DNA of 64,000 nucleotides from Blepharisma japonicum (lineage: Eukaryota > Ciliophora > Heterotrichea > Heterotrichida > Blepharismidae), in assembly GCA_949751835.1 (NCBI GenBank), contig CATKHK010000003.1:62001-126000 (forward strand), written 5' to 3'. A program made the translations under genes and the position numbers. The notes beneath the pieces were generated by a model. The model was not told the origin of the DNA. It saw only the letters and a list, made by a program, of their open reading frames with translations, and ran no database searches. Shown piece after piece: positions 58,217 to 64,000 of this stretch (within the stretch, counting starts at the first letter, position 1; each line of letters begins with the position of its first letter).

Positions 58217-58939
58217 TTAATTGCCAGAAATTATATTTTGGATTATCTCGACAACCTCATCAAAAACTCCCACAAAATAATGATCGCAATTTAAAGTAAA
58301 ATGACCTTTACATTTTTCTTTCAGCTCCTTTGCAAGTTCTAGCGAATCTGAATAAGGGCAAATCTCATCACAATTTCCGTGGACAATGTAAATATCTCCT
58401 TTAACTCTTTCGCAATAATATTTCATGTCAAAACTTGTCATTTCTTGGATCATTTCATTTGTGGTTTTCCACTCTCTTCCATAAGCTTCATCAATAACCC
58501 ATCCAGAATTTTTAGCTTCATTTAGCCTATCTTCCAAAAATTTGGGGAAAATATTCATATGAAATCTAGGAGCGATCGCTATAATGGTTTTAACTTCGCC
58601 ATACAAAGCTGAGTAAAGAAATAAGCCAGTTGTATATTTTGAATGGGCTATAATTCCAGCAACTTCATATCCTCTAGAATTTAAAAATTCGACAGCATCT
58701 TCTATATCATCTGCATCTCTTCTATAGCTTCCAAAAGAGTGCTCACCTTCGCTGTTTCCATCCCCTGTAAAATCAAACTTAAAAGTATTTGCTTCCAAAA
58801 AATCAAAAATAAAACCACACAACCAAAAAATCTGTGTAGGCCACATCAGACAAGTAATGTAAATTTTTTTATCATTTGGGTTTTTTACTGAAAAGTTGTA
58901 AGCTAATCGCAAACCATTTCGGTTAGTAAAATAATCCAT
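58217..58939 (-). CDS. Alpha/beta-hydrolase paralogue 14, triad intact
   Basis: 240 residues with no TGA at all. Ser100 in AHSKYTTG (the first Gly of GxSxx is Ala), Asp191 in GNCDEICP and His220 in NCDHYFV form the predicted triad. FDFTGDGNSEGEHSF marks the strand-loop conserved with plant S33-like hydrolases. Codon 157 is TGG (58469-58471), aligned with TGA in nearly all other copies, which makes it the internal standard for reading TGA as Trp. Confidence 0.9.
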   Translation of the reverse strand: MDYFTNRNGLRLAYNFSVKNPNDKKIYITCLMWPTQIFWLCGFIFDFLEANTFKFDFTGDGNSEGEHSFGSYRRDADDIEDAVEFLNSRGYEVAGIIAHSKYTTGLFLYSALYGEVKTIIAIAPRFHMNIFPKFLEDRLNEAKNSGWVIDEAYGREWKTTNEMIQEMTSFDMKYYCERVKGDIYIVHGNCDEICPYSDSLELAKELKEKCKGHFTLNCDHYFVGVFDEVVEIIQNIISGN

Positions 58940-59222
58940 ATTTAAAGAATGTAAAATTTGATTTTTTTACTATGAATTAAAAAATTAATTGATATATCAA
59001 AGCATCCAAGCACAAATTTTTATTCAATTAAAATAATGTTAAATTCAATATAAATAATTTAAAAATAGTTGCCTTTTTTTAAATTTATTTATTTGAGTAG
59101 TGATTATGCTAAATTAAAATAATTAAAGAAGATTTATGAGAATGCCAAACATCTTTCATAGAAACAATATTAATCAATAACACTTATTTATTTTCACAAA
59201 AAATATTATTCAAAAAAAATGA

Positions 59223-59945
59223 TTAATTTTCAGAAATAATTTTATTGAGTATCTCTAGAACTTCATCAAAAACTCCAATAAAAAAATGATCGCAATTTAA
59301 CGTAAAATGCCCTTTGCATTTTTCTTTTAGCTCGCTTACATATTCTAAAGAATCCCAATAAGGATTTATTTCGTCAATATCGCCATGAAGGATATAAATA
59401 TCTCCTTTGGCTCTTTTACAATAATATGGTATATCTGTGTTAATTAATTCTTGTATCATTTCCCAAGTGCATTTTCACCCCCTTCCAAAGGCAGAGTGAA
59501 CAATTTCTTTATTTTGCCGAATTATTTCTAAATCGTCTTGTAAAAATTTTGGTAGAGGATTCATGTGAAATCTTGGAGCTAAAGCGATAATTTTGTTAAT
59601 TTCACCATATAAGGCGGAGTAAACGATAACGTTGATAGCGTTTCTTGAGTGCCCAATAATTGCCTCTACTTTATATCCTAGAGAAGATAAATATTTTATT
59701 GCATCATCTATATCGCCGGCATCTCTTTCAAATCCAGCATAAGTATGCTCGCCTTGACTGTTCCCATTGCCTGTAAAATGAAAGCCAAAAGTGTTGCAAT
59801 CTAAATTTTCTAATAAAAATTCACTAAGGAAAAGAATTTCGGTTAATGATAATTGGCAAACAATACAGATTTTTTTATCATCTTGATTTTTTATTGAAAA
59901 GCGGCAAGCTAGTTGCAGACCATTTCGGTTAGTAAAGTAGTCCAT
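59223..59945 (-). CDS. Alpha/beta-hydrolase paralogue 15, triad intact
   Basis: 240 residues, one TGA (Trp) at 59472-59474. Elbow GHSRNAIN, acid loop GDIDEINP, His block NCDHFFI. First gene of the array in the direction of transcription. Predicted active. Confidence 0.87.
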
Positions 59946-60370
59946 ATTTTAAGTGAAAAATTAAAAATAAGAATATTAAAATTAAATTGAAACTAAAAGT
60001 TAAGGATAATAGAATTCAGGGATAGGTAGTCATACTCTTGCATTAATTCTACATAGCCTTTATAGGCAAACACTCCTGCAGCTTTGCTCTTAATTAATAT
60101 CCCCAGGTGGTCATATTGTTTAGAGTCAAATTTAAAAGTTATAATTAATTACTTTTTTTATAATAACTTTATTACTTTATCATGAAATTTTTTTCGACTG
60201 CCTTAGATTCCATTAAAATTTGTCTAAATTGATGTAAGTTAACAAAAAAATTTCAAGCCATAATTATTCATAACTTTATAAAATTTCTTTATAGAGTTTT
60301 ATCCATAGAACTCTTTCAAAAATACTATACATTTATAACTTAAAAATAATTTATTTTTTAAAAAAATAAA
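59946..60370. other. Intergenic, right edge of hydrolase array
   Basis: Mostly AT-rich. A less AT-rich patch at about 60020-60115 contains GCCTTTATAGGC (4-bp stem) and CTGCAG. No gene or known RNA recognised. Confidence 0.35.
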
Positions 60371-61615
60371 CTATACATCAATAGACTTCCCAGACATCCA
60401 AACCCCAAACTTTTTAGCCGCAATTTTCTTTAAGCAAGCAGCCTCATTTAATGCAATTTTTGCAGTGAGTTCAGCTTTTTTTATTTTTATCATAATTTTC
60501 AGCTGATTAAATTTTCTCCTAGCACATATTCCTCGTCACCAGGATTGTATGATTGTGGCTGCTAATTTTTCTTCATCATGATGCCTTTGCGAATTAATTC
60601 TGGATTTATTGCTTCTTTTAGGTGATCGATTACTTCTGAGGGTGTCAGCTCTAGTGGATTTATCAAGATTTGGAGAATAAACATAACTTTTGTTGAGCTT
60701 TTGGTTGGGAGAAGGGATTTGTGGGTTAAACATTTGGGTTTCTTCGTCAATCATAGGAATATTATCAATTATTGGGCTTCCTCTGCGCCTATTAAATGCA
60801 GTTCTTGGCTGCTCTGGGCATGACCGCCTTTTATGATGATTAAAAAATGGTAAATCATAATTAAATTTGAATTTAACTGAGTCACTTTCATCAGAATTCC
60901 TTTGGCTTGGCCTAGTTTTCCCTAACATATATTTATTATATAAATTTGTAGGAAAAGATGGTCTTTTACTTGCAAGTTTTGATAAAAACTTATCCTTAAT
61001 CGACCTCAAATTTTTTGCTTTTCTTTTAACTCTTTCAATACAATTTTTAATTGTAATTGTGAGAGGATTATTATTCCCGAAGTTAAAACTGCAAATTTTT
61101 AAGCCAAAATTTAAACTTTCTAGCGCTTCTTCGTGCTTTGATAAATGCTCATATTCTAGTCCTAAGCTATGATGAGCAATTGCAAGAGTTTTTAAATTTG
61201 ACTTATTTTGTGCCACTTTTAGCAAGCTACAGGCTTTAGATGCGTAGCTTATGGCTTCTTCGTGGTTGCCTCTTTCAGATAGGATTCCACATAAATTTAG
61301 ATGCGTACTTGCTAAATTCTCTACTTCTATATAAGAGCTTTCAGAAAGCTCAATTATTTTCTCAAAATACGCAATTGCTTGTGCTTCTTTGCCTACTTTT
61401 CTTAAATAGCAACCTAGGTTATTATAAACCAAAGCTCTCAGTTTATCTTTAGATGAATTTGATGGGAAAAATTTCAGTGTAAAAAGAGCTTGATTTAAGT
61501 AATAAAGGCTGTGTCTAAAATTTTTTTTTCTTAATTGTTCACTTGCAAGCTTGCTTAGTTCTATAATGTTATCTTCAAGCCTCATCGGACTAGCTGTTAG
61601 AATGCTATCATTCAT
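60371..61615 (-). CDS. TPR and IQ-motif protein
   Basis: 414 residues, one TGA (Trp) at 60536-60538, TAG stop. Residues about 15-195 hold several TPR units (LYYLNQAL, YNNLGCYLRKVGKEAQAIAY, AHHSLGLEYEHLSKHEEA), a protein-binding scaffold. A long Ser/Arg/Pro-rich disordered region follows. Near residues 354-370 is an IQ motif (IIQSW-W-RGICARRKF, IQxxxRGxxxR), the calmodulin-binding signature, and its second Trp is the TGA codon. Reading TGA as stop would cut the IQ motif in half. A Ca2+/calmodulin-regulated scaffold is inferred. Confidence 0.83.
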
Positions 61616-61634
61616 ATTAATAAAATTACATAAA

Positions 61635-62447
61635 CTAAAGATTATTCCATCCAGTCAGCTCAGAGCCTTCGGTTTCTCCAAAATTTGTAGCGACACTTCT
61701 GCGACCTTTGCCAAAGTTATCTTTAGAAGCTGTTTTCGGCCTTGAGCCAGTTTTTTTAGAAAGGCTTGACCTGGCAATTCTTAGCTTGCTTTCACTATTA
61801 TTTGAATTTTTTATATACTTCTCAATCAGCTTGTCATTAATTAAATCAGGATCTATAAAAGAAGGCTGCTTGAGATCTGTTTTAGTATCAAAAATTGGGT
61901 TTGGAGAATTTGACCTTGATAAATTTGAATTTTTTTGGCTCACTACAGCAGTTGTACAGGAAAATAAAGGTACATATCTTTCCTTTATGCTAAAAATACA
62001 TTTATCTGAATTTGACACGTTTGATTGTAATTGATTTTTTACTTGTAAATAAAACGGGATATTCCCATGATATTTTGACTTTTTATGCACAACATCAATA
62101 GGGTTTTTCGATATATGTGTTTTTATATATTCGCTGACATGGACCATACTATTATTAATGCTTTTTGACTTAGAAGAGTCTGTTGGTGAATTTACTTTAC
62201 TAAAAGTCTGTGATATATTTGCGGCAGACCCCGATTTGTCAAGAGTATTCAGAGATGGCCTATACGATAATACATTTTTCCTTATAATCCTTGATCCTTT
62301 TCAATTGGGCTTTTTATATGTAAAAGTCTCACGCAACTCATTCGTAGATTTTGTATTAAAATTTAAACGATGAGTTATATATCCATGTGGAGATTTTGAC
62401 TTATATATTGTATGCCCTATATCTCCTTCACGTATCAACTTTTCCAT
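61635..62447 (-). CDS. Unknown Ser/Lys-rich protein
   Basis: 270 residues from ATG 62447 to TAG; one TGA (Trp) in KPN-W-KGSR. Composition is Ser, Lys, Asn and Arg-rich, suggesting a largely disordered protein with many possible phosphorylation sites (SSLSKKTGSRPKTASKDN). No domain recognised. It ends 19 bp before the start codon of the downstream TPR-IQ gene on the same strand, an unusually tight spacing that leaves little room for separate 3' and 5' signals. Confidence 0.7.
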
Positions 62448-62479
62448 TTTTTACATAATTATCTAAATCTATTATTCCC

Positions 62480-63410
62480 TTACATCATGAGACATGCACA
62501 AAAGTTAGGTTTTTCGTCGGATTCGTGGTCTCTTCTTGCTTTTCTTCTTTTTTCTTTTACTTGAGGTGTTTGTTGAAGCATGGTGGATTCAAGTCTTAAG
62601 CCTCTGATTGGTAATGTTTCGTATGCATGGGATTCTGGCTTATTGCTGATTGGAATTTCTACAGGAGGATTGGGGACGTTTGGGTCAATTTTTTTCCTTT
62701 TGTCTAAAAAACACCAGACATATCTGTCTAAATGGTCAAATTCTTCTGATAGCAATTTGTCTTTTTCGATTCTGACAAGTTTTTTTATTAATTCATTTTC
62801 ATTGAGAGCAGGACATTCTAGCTCACTTGTAAGGTTTTCTTTTTCTACTTGGATTTTATTGATAGCGAGATCTGGCTCTTCGTAGCTAGCATTGATATTT
62901 TTTGCTCGTAAAATTTCATTAGCAATGTCGACTAAGCAGCCTTTTAAGTTTTCAATTGTCGTATTTAAGGGTAATTTTATTTCAAATTGAATCATAACTT
63001 GGAATTCAATGCTAGTGATCCTTATATCAAGTCAGATGTCCTGAGAGGTTATATCGCAAGTAATATTATCGCCATTAGCAGTAAATTCTCCAATACTCCC
63101 TTTCTAAATTAAAAATTACTTTTGGTAGAATTTGTTGGTTTCTTGACAAAGAGTTTGCATAGAGATTATTCAAACCTGAAAAAGCTGGGTATTTCTCTAT
63201 TGTTTCACATATAAAAAACCTCAAATAATTCAAAGAATCGCTGACTAAAAGTTACTTAGGATCGCAGTTAAGCTGAATAGTGCTGCTTGGGTGGATGTTT
63301 AAGTGGACATTCAAAGTTATTTGCTTTTGTGGCTGATTATTGTGGCCTAAATACACATATTTTTCTGTTTCTTCGTTTTGGATGCCAAGCTCCTCTAAAA
63401 GATCATCCAT
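62480..63410 (-). CDS. CaaX-box protein, two tiny introns
   Basis: Three exons giving 299 residues once 63241-63255 and 63104-63119 are removed; one TGA (Trp) in SQDI-W-LDIRIT. Both introns run GTAA...AG. The N-terminus is acidic (MDDLLEELGIQNEETEKYVY), followed by a beta-rich region (KQITLNVHLNIH...IQLNCDPN) of possible ubiquitin-like type, then helical and Lys/Arg-rich parts. The protein ends in CACLMM, a CaaX prenylation box (C-L-M-M, farnesyl type with terminal Met) with a second Cys that could be palmitoylated. Membrane attachment is therefore inferred. Function unknown. Confidence 0.8.
63104..63119 (-). other. 16-nt spliceosomal intron
   Basis: Read on the minus strand: GTAATTTTTAATTTAG. 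Its removal joins ILPK to KGSIGEFTANGD and on to the MIQFEIKL frame; left in, the frame hits TAA soon after. Size and ends match heterotrich micro-introns. Confidence 0.85.
63241..63255 (-). other. 15-nt spliceosomal intron
   Basis: Read on the minus strand: GTAACTTTTAGTCAG. It contains the TAA that would otherwise end the first exon; its removal gives LNCDP-N-DSLNYLRFF. An internal AG after 11 nt would give an unusually short intron and a different frame. Confidence 0.8.
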
Positions 63411-63512
63411 AATCTATGAGATAACTTATTATAAAATTTTATAAAATCCTCTTTTCTTATTAAATCCCAATTTATTCAAAAATCACAGAATTTTATTAAA
63501 ATTATTATTTAA

Positions 63513-64000
63513 TTATGCTTCAGGGATACGATATTTTCTAACAAGTTCTTCTTCATCAGATAATGTAAATTCTTCATCAACAAAAAATTCCTGGTTTAAT
63601 TCCTCTATTCCTTTATTTTTAAAAAAAGTTGCTAATTGAGCTTGACATATCTCTGATAATGATTCAATCCCCATAATATCAGCTGCGCTCATAGTATCAA
63701 TCAAAAGTTTTAAATCTAACGATTTAATGAAAAAGCAATCCCATGGATCTTCTAAGGCATCTGAAATATTGTTTGAAGGTAAAGGCTTTTTTGGGACATC
63801 AGGGTGTTTATATTTATGATGGTGTGCGAATTCCAACACTTTTTGCAGCGAATTCAATGAAATATCGTTGAGAATAATTTCGTTAGAGTTTTGTGATAAT
63901 AATTCATTTTTTATGAGGATACTGATGTTTTTGAGTTCAGATCTTGTGACTATTCTATGTCCTTCTTTTGTAATTAGAGTTATTTGCTGAGAAGTTAGCA
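63513..64000 (-). CDS. SKP1: SKP1, SCF ubiquitin-ligase adaptor (5' end at window edge)
   Basis: At least 161 residues, TAA stop, no TGA. The BTB/POZ-like N-terminal part (ITLITKEGHRIV..., then LNSLQKVLEFAHHHKY) and the C-terminal F-box-binding helices (DLKLLIDTMSAADIMGIESL, then FTLSDEEELVRKYRIPEA) follow SKP1 closely. SKP1 links cullin-1 to F-box proteins in SCF E3 ligases. The C-terminal LVRKYRIPEA replaces the usual VRKENQW end. No ATG is present before the window edge, so only the first few residues can be missing. It starts about 100 bp upstream of the CaaX-protein gene, same strand. Confidence 0.9.
   Translation of the reverse strand, partial: LTSQQITLITKEGHRIVTRSELKNISILIKNELLSQNSNEIILNDISLNSLQKVLEFAHHHKYKHPDVPKKPLPSNNISDALEDPWDCFFIKSLDLKLLIDTMSAADIMGIESLSEICQAQLATFFKNKGIEELNQEFFVDEEFTLSDEEELVRKYRIPEA

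Noticed and set aside
33310-59945. Hydrolase array as a multi-gene operon
   Set aside because: Spacers are long (0.3-1.3 kb) and some genes have their own conserved upstream block; independent transcription is more likely.

Overview
The window reads as macronuclear-type DNA of a heterotrich ciliate, most likely Blepharisma or a close relative. Three things in the sequence support this. (1) TGA is a sense codon for tryptophan: almost every long gene is interrupted only by TGA, genes end only in TAA or TAG, and paralogous genes carry TGG and TGA at the same aligned position. (2) One gene (62480-63410) is restored to a single frame by removing a 15-nt and a 16-nt GTAA...AG intron, the tiny intron size known from Stentor and Blepharisma. 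(3) The DNA is very AT-rich, with compact eukaryotic genes. The genus is an inference.

Layout. 1-6.7 kb: a tandem pair of ~960-residue proteins with a C-terminal HEAAH zincin motif, plus a third 3' remnant. 6.7-9 kb: essentially gene-free. 9-20.3 kb: single-copy housekeeping and regulatory genes: a small acylation-type protein, DCC1, a multi-C2HC zinc-finger protein, a SIAH-like RING protein, long-chain acyl-CoA synthetase, an unknown protein, a HEPN-RING fusion, VPS26C and a CCT-motif protein. 20.7-24.3 kb: two tandem flavin monooxygenases. 24.26-30.37 kb: a ~3 kb segmental duplication holding a coiled-coil gene (the second copy has two frameshifts) and a MORN-repeat gene (both copies open). 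The duplication broke inside RuvBL1 and left a C-terminal RuvBL1 fragment between the units. The full RuvBL1 lies at 30.2-31.6 kb. 31.7-33.3 kb: a plant-type phosphofructokinase with an N-terminal membrane segment.

33.3-59.9 kb: a same-strand array of fifteen alpha/beta-hydrolase paralogues (fourteen open, one broken) plus several decayed fragments, interrupted at 37.5-43 kb by a very long TPR gene and a decayed copy of it. The catalytic Ser and His are lost together in a subset of the paralogues, which suggests a mixture of enzymes and pseudoenzymes. 60.4-64 kb: a TPR-IQ protein, an unknown basic protein, the intron-bearing CaaX-box protein and the 3' part of SKP1.

No rRNA, tRNA, CRISPR array or virus-like element was recognised. 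Most genes are independent housekeeping loci. The gene families (HExxH pair, hydrolases, FMOs, MORN) show that local tandem duplication followed by decay is the main force shaping the region.
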